A DNA stretch of 64,000 nt from Rhopalosiphum padi (GCF_020882245.1 NC_083599.1:77726339-77790338); one strand, 5' to 3'. Shown: positions 43,255 to 54,148, counted from the stretch's first letter. Translations and numbers: made by a program. The notes: a model not told the origin generated them from the sequence alone.

Positions 43255-44289
43255 ATTATCTATATCAGATATCGCTGTCGGTCGTTGGTTCGTTGCACAA
43301 CATTTTATTTATATTCGTTTTCGCGAGTTCACTGATACCCCCGGTCTCCGACTCTATCACGCCTGGTCGTTACCACACGGCAATGATCTCAGTGTTTGTG
43401 GCGGCGTCAACCATCTCGGCCGGTACGCGCGTCTGTCCGCCGTGCGATCGTTTTTCGCCGATTATTGTGTGCGTGATCTCCGTGAACTTAACGGAGTTCC
43501 TTTTTTACCACTAAATTCGAACGTTCCTTTTTGGCGTTATTAGTGTAATTTTCTGCCCGCCGTACGCGCGTGCCGTTTTTTTGTTGTGTTTGTTCGCTGC
43601 AGAAAACCGTTGTACTTTTATCGGCGAAATTGTGTGCACTTATGGACCGGTAAGCCGTCTAATTACGTAACTCACGTTCGTGCGTCCATAAGTTGCCACA
43701 TCGTGAGTTTATCAGGTTATCTACTGCAACAACGGTGCGCGAGAATTTAATATTTATATTCATTATCATATTATCAAGAATACCCGGATCGGCGGCGAGT
43801 ACGAAGACGATAGCAGCCACCGTATGTAAACAACTTCGATGATTTTATTATTATTCTGTATTATTGCCGTTACGGAGTTGAATTTTTATATATATTTATG
43901 TTATATGTGTTATTGGGTGCCCAAGTATTATTGTGATATACCTTATTCTATTATTTATTGCAATAGTACGGCGGTGCTGTTGGGCCCGTCATTTTACAAA
44001 TATTATCCATTGTTTTTTATTTATATTTTATATTTCTTATTCGTTAATATTTCGAATATACGGAGTACCCTGCCTCCTTTGGGTTTGTGTTTGCGGTGTC
44101 TTGTGCATGTATATGAGTGTGAGTAGGTGACCGCGTCACATATACTTTTTATTATATTTTTATATTTTTTTATTTGAGTGTAGCCGAATCGGTCGACGTA
44201 CCTCTGGGTCGATGGTGAAGGTTTGGCCTACAGGACTGGTTATGTGAGAGGGCTATTTTGACATGAAACAATTATACAGCAGGAGAAAT
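43255..44289. mobile_element. Unidentified 1035-bp insert with 14-bp direct repeats
   Basis: Flanked by AAACAAAATATTAT at 43241-43254 and 44290-44303. The insert interrupts the Helitron helicase and is richer in G+C than its surroundings over 43260-43830. No protein domain is visible; the open stretches in it look incidental. There is no poly-A at either end, no TG...CA ends and no clear inverted repeats. A long duplication favours target-primed insertion (LINE- or SINE-like, or a retrocopy) over a DNA transposon. Confidence 0.6.
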
Positions 44290-44303
44290 AAACAAAATAT
44301 TAT

Positions 44304-44835
44304 TGGGCTCTTTTCAAGCAAAAAAAAATGGAATACAGATCAGTGAATTCGGTGCTGGAAATAGATGATGCAGTTAATCATCCCGTAGAATTTCTCAATT
44401 CACTCAACCCTCCTGGATTCCCATCACATTTAATAACATACTCCTATAATGCTTCTAAGAAATCTTAGTCCACCAACATTGTGCAATGGGACTCGTCTAC
44501 GTATTACGGATCTTCAAAAAAATCTGATAGAAGCTCAAATTATGACTGGATCTGCAAAAGGTGAATCAGTTTTTATTCCTCGCATACCAATGATACCATC
44601 AGATTATCCATTCCAATTTAAGAGAATGCAGTTTCCTGTCAAAGTATATTTTGCTATGACAATATATAAATCACAAGGACAAACCTTGAAAATTATAAGG
44701 ATCGATGTAAGAGAAGATTGTTTTTCACATGAACAATTTTATGTGGCATGCTCCAGAGTCAGTATGCCCACAAATTTAGTTATTTTGGCACCAACAGGAA
44801 AAACATCAAATGTAGTTTATAGAGAATATTTGTAA
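44304..44835 (+). pseudogene. Helitron helicase, C-terminal part
   Basis: Continues after the insert with MEYRSVNSVLEIDDAVNHPVE (frame broken near 44440), then the open 44449-44835 stretch: NLSPPTLCNGTRLRITDL, MQFPVKVYFAMTIYKSQGQTL and QFYVACSRVSMPTNLVIL. Roughly 60 residues seen in the intact copy are missing between 43254 and 44304, so a deletion accompanied or preceded the insertion. Confidence 0.82.
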
Positions 44836-44977
44836 TAAGATTGTTGTCATACATTATTATTTTTTATTATATACCTTTTAAAATTAATCGTCTGTATTGG
44901 TCTGCGGCCGTCTGGTTAAAGTTGGGCTGTAGACATTTTTTATACTTAAACCCGGCAACGACGGGTAATTTAGCTAT

Positions 44978-45344
44978 ATATTATATAAGTATCATCAATT
45001 TGATACTTATTTAATAATAATAATAATAAAAAAATAGTTGTTTTATATGAAATTAAAGATTAAACATCAAGTATAAAACACAATTTAAAAATATTTTTGT
45101 TCCAGAGGAAAATATTTTGTATATAAATAAAAAAAAAATTTAAATAATTAATTATCTCAATTCCCAACTAAATCATTTAACTTGCGATTATTTACTATTT
45201 TACTATAGGTATTAGGTAAATTATTGAAATATTTATTTTGTAATTTATGTATTTTTGAAAAAATATAATTTATAAAAAGATTTAGAATAAATAAAAATAA
45301 AAATAACTAAATAATATATTATTAACGTACTATAGATCAGGGCT
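44978..45344. other. A+T-rich interval, no feature seen
   Basis: Homopolymer-rich text between the Helitron 3' end and the hAT remnant. Confidence 0.4.
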
Positions 45345-46064
45345 GTCAATATCTTCATTTTCCAATTCATTTATATAATTTTTTAATCCATCTGCTGATT
45401 TATGAAATAAATTTTTAATATTATAGCAGGATTGAGCAGCATTTTAAAGTTTGATTTTTTTTAATTCGCGAACTTTTTCAGCTCCGCCTTTTTGGTTTTT
45501 TTTTATCGTACTCATGTTGGAAGTTGAAATTAAAATGATCACTATTAAATAATATTAAAACTACGTTGAAATCCACGAATACGCGGCTTCGCGGAAAACA
45601 CAATCACGGTCGTCTGAACAATTATGAACCATTATAATCTAACATTATTCAGTCGATTACTTTTATTTTTTTTTGAACGTACCAAGGGTTTTCCAGTGGT
45701 AGCGGCCGACACGCCGGCAAGCTATATGGTAGAGCTAACCTGTTATAACAGTGCAGACCACTACCACCTCCCGGCCAATGACCATAACCAAAACATTGAA
45801 CATAGACATAGACATAGTGATAGTATTATATTTTACATTTTATTTTTATATTTTGTTTAATAACATATCAACTGATAACTTTGTCCACACTCTTCTGTAA
45901 AAAATAATTATTTATTGGTTCCCATCAATTTTATTTACTTATAATTTATATTAAATTATTAAATAATGAATTTGCCCGATCGGCCCATAGACCAATTAAT
46001 CGGCCCAAAAAATGTGGCAGATGTAGCACATGAACCTTCTGCTGCACCCGTGCGCACGCCTATG
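45345..46064 (-). mobile_element. hAT remnant with one TIR and a first exon
   Basis: The outer end at 46064 reads CATAGGCGTGCGCACGGG on the minus strand. This is the same terminal type as the hAT at 57324-61040 (CATAGGCGTGCGCAG). Inside, an exon-like stretch (45514-45345) reads MSTIKKNQKGGAEKVRELKK, one TAA, then NAAQSCYNIKNLFHKSADG. It matches the Lys-rich start of ZMYM1-like hAT transposases. The opposite TIR is not present in 44978-45345, so the element is truncated. Confidence 0.55.
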
Positions 46065-46072
46065 CATGATAC

Positions 46073-46313
46073 GTTAGTCTGAAGTATTCTTCCCATATCA
46101 AGTCCGTTTAATTCTTGGAGATCTTGGAGATCTGTTAGTTTCGGCATATCTGTATAAGGACATTGATTTTTTTTTTAAATCATCAAGTGTTGACAAATTA
46201 GCAGTATTCTCAAATGTTTGTTTTATGTCACTCATGGTTATTAAAGGTGTGACTTCATGTTGCTGATCAATAGTACAGTTGCCAAATTTAGGGGGCTTTA
46301 ACAAATTGTACAC
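46073..46313 (-). pseudogene. Unidentified coding remnant
   Basis: Minus-strand text LYNLLKPPKFGNCTIDQQHE, ITMSDIKQTFENTANLSTLD, then, after a frameshift near 46145, MPKLTDLQDLQELNGLDMGR and ILQTNVSC. Codon-like composition across two frames suggests a real decayed gene, probably the sequence into which the adjacent hAT inserted. I do not recognise the family. Confidence 0.35.
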
Positions 46314-46719
46314 CGATAAAAGTTTATATAATTGTAAAAATATCGGAGTACCTAGGTGGTCATTTGCGCCTGCAGCAAGGCGAATAGTCCCAAAAAATTT
46401 CTATAAAAAAAAAACCAGTCGGGGGACTGCCGGTAGAAGTAAAAACTTCTTTAGGCACGTTGGGCGTATGTATATATGTACTGTGGTATATACTGTTACA
46501 CTTAAGTGTGAGCGTGTATGTGTGTATATACTAGCACAATTTCACTTCGTTTTTTAAAATTTTGTAATGCTTAGGAAATAATGTACCACGAATTGTTTTA
46601 TTTATCAATATAAAATACTATACATAATTATTTCAGTTATTTTACATAAAAGGATAAAAAATTACATGTCAAAATTATTACAAATGCTTTACAAAAATGA
46701 GTTAAAGTACACTCGGAAA
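46314..46719. other. Interval with an inverted copy of the GAAGTGAAAACTTC repeat
   Basis: 46434-46475 matches the repeat family described at 48567 and 51228. The rest is A+T-rich and probably the 3' end of the Helentron, without a clear terminus. Confidence 0.45.
46434..46510 (+). repeat. GAAGTGAAAACTTC repeat, copy 3, internally deleted
   Basis: Reads GAAGTAAAAACTTCTTTAGG, then CACGTTGGGC, then jumps to TATATATGTACTGTGGTATA, text that in copy 2 lies about 70 bp further in. It is in inverted orientation to copies 1 and 2. The palindrome GAAGT..ACTTC marks its outer end. Confidence 0.7.
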
Positions 46720-46721
46720 AA

Positions 46722-47844
46722 TCAATTTCTATCCATCATTTCACCAACTCTTGCACCATCATCACTGCCAGCATTATCGCCAATTTCTAAAACTGATACA
46801 ATCGGTTTATGGTAGCTAAAGTATGATACAAACAATTTTGATTCGAATTTATTCAAATATCTTGTAAAGACCGCATCAATAGTAGTTTTGTATCTTGTTG
46901 TGCTAAGATTGCGATCATTTGACATGTTCAAACCAAATTCATTTTTGAAAAATTCTAATAATGGTAGATTTTTATTGTCTGCAAAGTTTATATTGAAATC
47001 CCCAATCAAAACCATTGGCAAATCATCGAATCTTTTTCCAACTTTTTGGTGAAGCAATGCAGATGCGCAAAATTTAATAGATTTAATAAATAAATAAATT
47101 TTCATAAAAGAAGTCTCGTATAGCACGCAATGAATTATTAGGAGAAATGTAAACGGCAACCATAATGATGAATTGATTATCGCCGCAGTGGCAACGACTT
47201 ATACACATATCGCCGATATCAGAAGTAGAAGTGTTAAACATCGTGGCGTATTTGGCATGCACATCCATATAATTTATGCAATAATGAACTGTGTCGGTAT
47301 TTTGATATATAGCTACACCTCCTGCTGAATGATTAGTTCTTCTGAAACTCGCCACAATGTTAAAATTTGGAATGTCAATTTTTTCGTCGTTACCCATATG
47401 AGTTTCTGATAATATTAATACATTAATCATCTTAACAAGAGCGTCAATTTCTAAATCATTCACATGCTCACGTAAACTTTGACAATTGAATGAAAATATA
47501 GACAATCTATTATTCTTATTGATGAAATCAAGAAATGTTTTGGTGATGGTTTGCAGAGGATTTTCATGCAAACGTTTCAATTCAATCGATAAATCTTCTC
47601 GATGAGTTGTTGATCTCTTTAGATTTTTGGTTGCATTTGAATCTTCTACCTGTGCTTTTTCTACTCTGCCATGATGAAATATCCAGCTCTCCTTTGTGTT
47701 TTCTTTAGTAACTAAGAATAAACCTTCTATGTTAGTAACTCTTGTTAATGCAACGTATACCAATTCTCTTGAGTGACAACGGTCGTATTCGTAAACGATA
47801 ACATCGAAAGTACCTCCTTGCGCTTTGTGAATTGTCATTGCCAA
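46722..47844 (-). pseudogene. Helentron helicase C-terminus fused to APE-like endonuclease
   Basis: From 47844 the text starts with helicase motif VI material (MAMTIHKAQGGTFDVIVYEY, LVYVALTRVTNIEGL). A linker follows, then an endonuclease/exonuclease/phosphatase domain with FSFNCQSLREH, ILILSETHMG, SAGGVAIY and, after a frameshift near 47100, LPMVLIGDFNINF and TTIDAVFTRY. The final SYHKPIV matches the family's terminal His motif. A C-terminal endonuclease is the defining trait separating Helentrons from canonical Helitrons. One frameshift is present; both endonuclease halves are otherwise well kept. Confidence 0.82.
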
Positions 47845-47916
47845 AGCGGAAATTAACGGAAAATGTTTTATTTTTGCGAGTATAGTTTTATTTCTGTTGA
47901 GTGGTATTGAAGACGT

Positions 47917-48477
47917 TTAAATAAAAATCGGAACAGCGTCCTTGTCGATATTTAAGCGCGCAATGTTACTCCTATACTTTGTTGAACGTTTTTGACCTAT
48001 TGACTTTGGGAATTTGAACCAAAGTCTCGTTATTGTATCATTTTCATAAAACTCTATGAGAAGTAATTTTCCTACAGTGCCGTTAGATAAACCATCCGCG
48101 ACATCTATGTTTAGAGTGATTATGTAAGGTAGGTTAGGAACTAGAACTAATTCATAAGGTAATCCACCAGTCTTGTCCGGTTTCATTTTATGTAACTTCT
48201 GCCGAACAAAATTTTCTTGCTCGGCATTGTGACAACCAACAAAAACATCCGATGCTAATGAAACAATTTTATTTTCGAAAGTGTTTTAAATTGCGCTGTT
48301 GTATTCATTAACCGCATTATTCGTAAACATGAGTCTAGTTCCTTCCGGACATACTGATTGTGCGTGTTCTTTAGTTACAAATCTAGATTCTATTATATTT
48401 AATTCTTCTTCTGTTAGAATAAATCCATCTCCGATCTTTGTTAAAATTGAAGAAAAGAGTCTATTTTCTTGGCGCAT
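47917..48477 (-). pseudogene. Helentron PIF1 helicase, middle part
   Basis: Two open pieces in order. 48477-48286 reads FSSILTKIGDGFILTEEEL and PEGTRLMFTNNAVNEYN. 48186-47917 reads GLPYELVLVPNLPYIITLNI and DVADGLSNGTVGKL. They are split by a stop near 48286 and a frame change near 48190; another stop at 47917 precedes the piece at 47844. Walker A and B lie in the deleted region upstream. Confidence 0.75.
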
Positions 48478-48566
48478 TGCCTTTTTTAGTTCAAATTGTT
48501 TAAATTTTCACCAAGTCGATTCACCACTAATTTTTTTTTTATTTTGCTTTTTTTTTTGCTTTTATT

Positions 48567-48684
48567 TGTATATATATCTACTTGCGGTGGCGGTGTCGCG
48601 AGATCATACTTTTTTCCTCACTCGCAAATGCTTTCTTATACGGGGTGCCCAACGTGCCTAAAGAAGTTTTCACTTCAACTTTAA
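48567..48684 (-). repeat. GAAGTGAAAACTTC repeat, copy 1
   Basis: On the minus strand it begins GTTGAAGTGAAAACTTC, then TTTAGGCACGTTGGGCACCC and a stretch to ACCGCCACCGCAAGT. An A-rich tract follows (48530-48566). It lies where the Helentron Rep core should be, immediately after the Rep text YFKRIEFQ, so it was inserted together with a deletion. It is over 90% like copy 2 by eye. Confidence 0.8.
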
Positions 48685-49298
48685 GTTGGAATTCTATTCT
48701 TTTGAAATAATAAAAATTCTATATTCTTTAAATGGACTGTGCGTTTTCGACTGCAATATTTTCAAAAGAACATTGACTAACTTATTAAAGTATATAGCGC
48801 ATGTCACGGCATCTTCATTTATAAGGTTCCTTTTTCAATAAAATGCAAATCTGCAGCTTCTTCAGCCGACAGAGACCCTTTATTTTTCAAATTATGCAAC
48901 AATTTTAATAATGTAGGCCATCCAATTTCATTAGCGCTTATGATAAAGAAAACGGTTGGCTTACCATATTGTCGAATCATGGCAAAAAGATCTCGTTTTT
49001 TTTCTGCCCAATAGTATGCAGAATTCGGGATTGAGCGAAGAAATGCCAAATTAGTTTCAATGCAGCCATGAATATAATCAGCAGATTGTATTTGCTCTAT
49101 AGTTATTGTAATCCCTTCACCTATATGCTTGAATGCGATACTAAGAGGATCCATAATTCTAATTCTCATTATTTTCATAGCCATGTATAATAAGTGTTGA
49201 GGCGTTACTCCTCGTCTATCAGATCTCCTAAGTTCACTCGTTGCCATCATGAAGGGTGTGACTGACAAGCCACGGCGGAATTCTCTGAATTGACCCAA
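48685..49298 (-). pseudogene. Helentron Rep domain, N-terminal part
   Basis: Reads GQFREFRRGLSVTPFMMATS, HLLYMAMKIMRIRIMD, AYYWAEKKRDLFAMIRQYGK and PTVFFIISANEIGWPTLLKL, then, past a frame change near 48819, VTCAIYFNKLVNVLLKIL and YFKRIEFQ. In intact relatives the HUH motif would follow directly; here the repeat copy at 48684 begins instead. Confidence 0.75.
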
Positions 49299-49402
49299 AT
49301 ATATTTACGGAAATGAGAATTCTTCAGCGTGCTCGTCAAATAGCAAACTCTTTAGAATCATGCCTAGTAACAATAGAAAATTTTTGTTTTGTATTTTCTT
49401 TA

Positions 49403-50418
49403 TCAATCAATTTCAATAATGAAGCATGAAAATGAAAATACAAAATTACCTTCTCCTGGAGCGATTCTTAAATACATATCGTCATTCCACATTAATGTTT
49501 GCTGTTGTGCCATTAAACTTTCGTCAATAGGTATAAGTTTTAAAATGTCATTGTCTCCATCTTCATCAAACATCAGCTTCAACGTCATAACTTCCATCGT
49601 TCAAAAAATTATCATCAACTGAAACGCCGTATGATTGGTAAAGAGGAGTAACTTTTAAATATCGTAACCAAACCTTTATATTTCTTTTCTTGACGATACC
49701 ATATACGTAGCTGGATTTGTGAATTTTCTTTCTTTTAACATGTCTTGGTAACAAATTCACCATTGTATTTACTTCTATAGGAACATTTATCACCTGTCCG
49801 TAAATTCCATATTGGCCGTGAACATGCCGAAGCCTACGAATTTGCATAAATGGAATCCTTGGAGATATAAGCCTTTCAGTTACCAAGTCCAAAGGAAAGT
49901 CTTTAAGACAGTCTGGAACTGGTGGATACGAATCCATTGTTAACAGATAGTGGTGGGAAACGTTGTCTTTGAATTGCTGTAAAGCAAGTAGAACATACTT
50001 TTATTTCCTGTATGTTAATTTCTGAGAGCAATGTTCTTATAAATGCAAAATTTCGAGTTGTATCATTATTCCGCAAATACTTCAAATCATTTTTTAACTA
50101 CAGTCTATCACAAATGTCACAAACATAACCAAATTCATTTTCAACAAAATCTTTTACAAATTGTCGATGAGCAGAGGAATTCTGTTCAAATGCAGAGTAT
50201 GTTTGAATAAATAAGTGTATTAGGTGAAGATGGATCAACAACTTTCTATAGAGAATGCCTTTCTTGTACACTGGCTTTGGTAGGATCGTTTTCTTCAATT
50301 TGAGTACTATTGATAACTGGTGGTACATATGAAATATTTCGGGTGGACGGGCCTGCAATTTATGAAATATGGATGGCAGGTGGTACGTATGGCACATGTC
50401 GTGTGGACGGGCCTGCAA
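49403..50418 (-). pseudogene. Helentron N-terminal zinc and DUF6570-like region
   Basis: Pieces in order: 50418-50098 ends FVENEFGYVCDICDRL. 50085-49903 has IKVCSTCFTAIQRQRFPPLS and VNNGF. 49937-49566 has LPRHVKRKKIHKSSYVYGIV preceded by LISPRIPFMQIRRLRHVHGQ. 49597-49403 reads MEVMTLKLMFDEDGDNDILK. The paired CxxC motifs form the zinc-binding part typical of Helentron proteins. Stops near 50098 and frame changes near 49920 and 49580 break the gene. Confidence 0.7.
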
Positions 50419-50599
50419 TTTGAGAACTATGAATAATCTGCGATACTTTCGTCCGATTAGGAATAGTTTGTGTTAATAAATGTGACGTTCTTATTTTATC
50501 TCAATAACGTTTACATTTTTCAATGTTTTTTTGTATTTTTTTTATCTTTTTCTCCTGTATAATTCATTTCTGAATCAGAAGTATTTTGTGAAGAATGAG

Positions 50600-50800
50600 C
50601 AGCATCAATAGACAGAGCAGCCATTTTTTTCTTTTTATTTTCTCTGTACCGTTTATACTTTTCACTATTTTTTTGCAATCTTTCTTCATTTTATTTCTTC
50701 ATCAATAGATTCACTAGTAGACAGAGCAGCAATTTTTTTCCTTTTGATTTTCTCTGTACCGTTTATACTTTTCTCTATTTTTTTGTAATCTTTCTTCTGT
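50600..50800 (-). repeat. Tandem duplication in the Lys/Arg-rich Helentron N-terminus
   Basis: Two copies of about 90 bp encode YKRYRENKKKKMAALS and YKRYRENQKEKNCCSV-like text in shifted frames, near 50620-50695 and 50705-50790. Charged RYREN-type repeats are usual at the start of these proteins. Confidence 0.6.
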
Positions 50801-51227
50801 TATCTTCTTATCATCACACGTGTCATCAATCTTCCTTTTACTGGGGTTTTCCTCCTGAGAATAACTCGAATTCTCTTTTTTTCCATATTTGAGAGAAATC
50901 TAAAATGGAAAATCATATTGCAGTATGTTTCAAATAAAGATAAATATTACAAAACTTTTATTATTTTTGAATATTAACTATGCAATATTTTCAATAAAAG
51001 TTTAATTATGCAGGCTTTCCGTAAATCTTTAAATTTGTTTAATATATTGAAAAACAAATACTAACTATAATAAAAATTGGTTGTTAGGTATATTGACTAC
51101 AGCTATTAAAGATATCAAGTATTACAATATGGCCAACATAACTTTCTTATCGATATTTAAAATGCTACGGTCTGATAGACCCGACCCACCTAATGAAGGG
51201 TTAATGTACTTAGCTTAGCTGTATAAG

Positions 51228-51420
51228 AGCAGGCGGGCGTTGTTGTTTTCCCGTAACTGCCGTCTGCTGCGCGCGCAGCTTTGATGTACAGTACACAGTA
51301 TACCACAGTACATATATATACTCGCGGTGGCGGTGTCGCGAGATCATACATTTTTCCTCACTCGCAAATGCTTTCTTATACGGGGTGCCCAATGTGCCTA
51401 AAGAAGTTTTCACTTCAAAA
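51228..51420 (-). repeat. GAAGTGAAAACTTC repeat, copy 2, longest
   Basis: On the minus strand it begins TTTTGAAGTGAAAACTTC and continues past the part shared with copy 1 into TATATATGTACTGTGGTATA and a GC-rich segment (CTGCGCGCGCAGCAGACGGC), ending near 51228. It is the only copy retaining the GC-rich part. It lies upstream of the Helentron coding region, with copy 3 downstream of it in inverted orientation. Confidence 0.75.
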
Positions 51421-51671
51421 ATTATACTTATTATAATATAACAAATCTTTCATACATACTTTTATACTTCTAAATTATCTTGAGTTATTTTTCCTGTTAG
51501 GACATAACTAAAGTTAAACTCTTTAATCAGATAAATCTGATGGTGTGGATCACCAAGTTTGAACTTTTAATTCCCAGTAATTTAGCCACAACAATGATTC
51601 TTGCAATACCTGCATTCAGAAGTATATTAAATCATTTAATTGAATTAATTTTTTACCCCAACACAATAAAT

Positions 51672-53610
51672 TTAGTCTAAATATAGACCCCCAAAGCAAC
51701 AGTTAACAGAAAACATGGACTGAGGAATATTACTGCTAATTCTAACTTTGTAATCATTGGTTTCTGGGTTTACACCTTGAAATGGGATTTTTCCATTTAA
51801 AGCATCAAAAATTTCATTGAAACGCAAACAAAATTTAATTGTTGAATCACAATCTGCTAAACCATTTATTTTTCTTTCTTTTAACATTGTAAGACCAATT
51901 GCAACTGAATAACTTAATAACTTGTAAAATTAAAATTAAAATTATTAATTGAAAATACAAACATAAAAATATATTTTGAAATATTAAAGAATAAATTAAT
52001 TTAAGTATGAATTAACCTGTACAGCCAGCCGGACACGCATTTTTAATGAAGAATTTCTCAAATCCAAATGATTGTCCGTTAATTTAGGACACAATCTAAG
52101 TTTAGTATTAGTGATCGTTTTGTGCAAGATTATAAAATGGACCCATTTAACTGGACCTTCGACAAGATCAACCTGAATATACTTTATAAAAATATAATTA
52201 AAACATAATAATAGAAACATATATAAAAACGTAATGACAAGTTACTAATTCATGTTTGTTGTAAAGTCTATTTCGTACATTTTTTATCAGATGACTTGTG
52301 TCAGAATAGGCAAAAAATTTTCTTTTGGAGTCATTAAAATGTTCTATATGACTATTACAATTATTCAACTTTCCTGAAATGCCCAGCTCAGACCACACTT
52401 TCCGGTTTGTTAACGCACTATCCGAAATAAACCCATGAACAAGGGTTCCAGCTTTTTCTAAAAGAATGGTTGCTTTAATAAATAATTTGATCAAAGTTTA
52501 TCCCTTGACAGGGCTTCGGGAGGCAAACACAGCAATAGGTTGCGAATAATTATCTGCCAGTGGTTGAAATAACAACACAAGCCCATGATTAGCTAAGTCA
52601 TTTAAGGTAGTAGCTTTTGGTAATTCTGTACATGTTTCATCCTCTTTTCCAAAATCCACTAGTCCAGCATATGAAAGTGAATGCGATTTTACAGCTAGGT
52701 TCTCTCGTACACTTATTTCATCAAATACAATTAATCCGTGTCTTTACATTATATTTTTAGACTCAAGTCTCTTCTTAAAAAGCTCAAAAATTATTATCAA
52801 AAAATTATCATCAAAACCACAAGATGTGTTAATAGTAGATAAATAATTTTTTACAGTTCTCACACAAGGCAAAGGAATAATATTATTAACGCGCAAAAAA
52901 GAATATCCAGATGGTGATTTTGTATGAAGTAGCAAACACAACATTATCCAGTTATCCGAGTATCTGTTGCCACAAGAATTTTTATATTTTGAAGCAGCCA
53001 ATATTTCATAAACTAATAATTTATGTGTTTGCGATGAAATGTTTTGTAATATAGACTCTACGTTAATGTCTACTAATTTTTTTTTATGATCTTCAATAAT
53101 TGCTTCAAGCTGAACAATTTTTTTCCCCAACGTTTTATTTGTTCGTTGTTTTGAATAAATACGTTTTCGAAGAAGTCCTAAGTTTTCTTTTTTACTGGTG
53201 GTTACTTTCAAGAATATTCTTTTTAAAGGTTTAGATTTTCTTCTATATTTTTTATTACTGAATAATTGATTTATCGAATTGCACGATTTACAGAGCTTTT
53301 TGTTATGTTCTGAAAGTATAATAGAGCAATTTTTATGTCTCCACTTGTAAGTAGCATCAATGTACACTGTTTCACTTTTGAACTTCAGATTTGTATCTTT
53401 GACATTAACACCCTCACAGATATCTTTATTATGAAATTGACAAATGATTGATGTAAGTACTTCAACAGTTTATTCTAATTTACAATCATAACTGGGTAAT
53501 AATAACTGAATAGAAAGATTCTTTCCTAAATAATTGCATTGTACCTTGCCTCTATAATCAACAATAGCAGTTTTTCCAAAAACAGGCAAGATCACACTAG
53601 AAACTACACC
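51672..53610 (-). pseudogene. P-element-like (THAP9-type) transposase, C-terminal two thirds
   Basis: Pieces read in order. 53367-52744 has YIDATYKWRHKNCSIIL, then the CKSC motif, a coiled-coil-like stretch and YSDNWIMLCLLLHTKSPSGY. It continues to 52495 (IVFDEISVREN, SLSYAGLVDFGKEDE, LFQPLADNYSQPIAVF) with a stop before 52494. 52494-52198 has GTLVHGFISDSALTNRKVWS and FFAYSDTSHLIKNVRNRL. 52220-51996 has VEGPVKWVHFIILH and MRVRLAVQ. 51887-51672 ends FQGVNPETNDYKV. This is the RNase H-like catalytic core with its GTP-binding insertion order, as in P elements. Several stops and an unspliced or frame-broken gap near 51890-51995 are present. Confidence 0.8.
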
Positions 53611-53911
53611 ATTAGATTCTTTTGATAGTAACTGAAAATAAACAACAATTTCCGGTTTGTTTATAGATGTATCTATTCCAACCCAATAGAAGTTTCACAG
53701 ATGTATTATTGAGGTATAATAATTCAAATACGTAATCATACAAAGGAGAAGCTAGTGAACTTATTTCTAGATCATAAAAAAAATACTTATTTTCCTGAAC
53801 ACTCCAGGCCCGCTCAAACTTCGTTTTGAAGTTATTGATGAAAAACTTCAAAAACTTCATTTTTCCGTTACGCGCATTTAAAAAAAAAAATGTGTGGTTT
53901 TTACCGATTAA
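53611..53911 (-). pseudogene. P-element-like transposase, segment adjoining the piggyBac
   Basis: Text after the piggyBac junction reads NGKMKFLKFFINNFKTKFER, AWSVQENKYFFYDLEISSLA and YDYVFELLYLNNTSVKLL, to a stop at 53612. It continues the P-like protein between the THAP exon and the core. The first codons of the open frame (bases above 53911) belong to the piggyBac end. Confidence 0.6.
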
Positions 53912-53958
53912 CAAGTTGACTGCCACGGTGTTTTTATAAAGCTGTCCTCAAACGCTAT

Positions 53959-53978
53959 GAGTACCAGAATAGGTACTC
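53959..53978. repeat. Subterminal palindrome, left copy 1 of the piggyBac
   Basis: GAGTACC-AGAATA-GGTACTC, a 7-bp perfect palindrome 34 bp inside the left TIR. Related copies: 54129-54148, 56471-56490, 56514-56533 and 56589-56608, with a half site GGTTCTC at 56440. Confidence 0.85.
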
Positions 53979-54128
53979 GCTGTGTTTGTCCCGTGTGCTG
54001 TTGTATTTTTAGACAGATGTTAACATGGGCCATGGGTTTTTTTTCATATTTCTTATAATTTTTTTATCGTAATTGTTTATTTATATCATTTTAATAATAT
54101 TAAAAAAAAAAATAAACCGATTTGGAGT

Positions 54129-54148
54129 GAGTATCATATATGGTACTC
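54129..54148. repeat. Subterminal palindrome, left copy 2
   Basis: GAGTATC-ATATAT-GGTACTC, one mismatch from a perfect palindrome; it has the same 6-bp spacer as copy 1. Confidence 0.8.

Larger units (their letters stand above)
40057..44977 (+). mobile_element. Third Helitron, OTU-bearing lineage, degraded and invaded
   Basis: Coding remnants run from an OTU domain (40057) through Rep and helicase to a stop at 44835. A hairpin-like CCCGGCAACGACGGG (44951-44965) and an end near 44977 (TTTAGCTAT, a degenerate CTRR) follow. The catalytic centre of Rep is deleted near 41268-41300, and an unidentified 1035-bp insert sits at 43255-44289. The 5' end is undefined. Confidence 0.7.
46720..50900 (-). 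mobile_element. Helentron (Helitron2-type) remnant
   Basis: Minus-strand coding pieces follow the Helentron order: Lys/Arg-rich N-terminus, zinc stretch, DUF6570-like region, Rep start, PIF1 helicase end, then a C-terminal endonuclease. The Rep catalytic core and most of the helicase are deleted around 48480-48720, where a repeat copy sits. No termini were defined. Confidence 0.72.

Noticed and set aside
43839..44126. Open frames within the unidentified insert
   Set aside because: Hydrophobic, low-complexity translations in overlapping frames with no start context or known domain.
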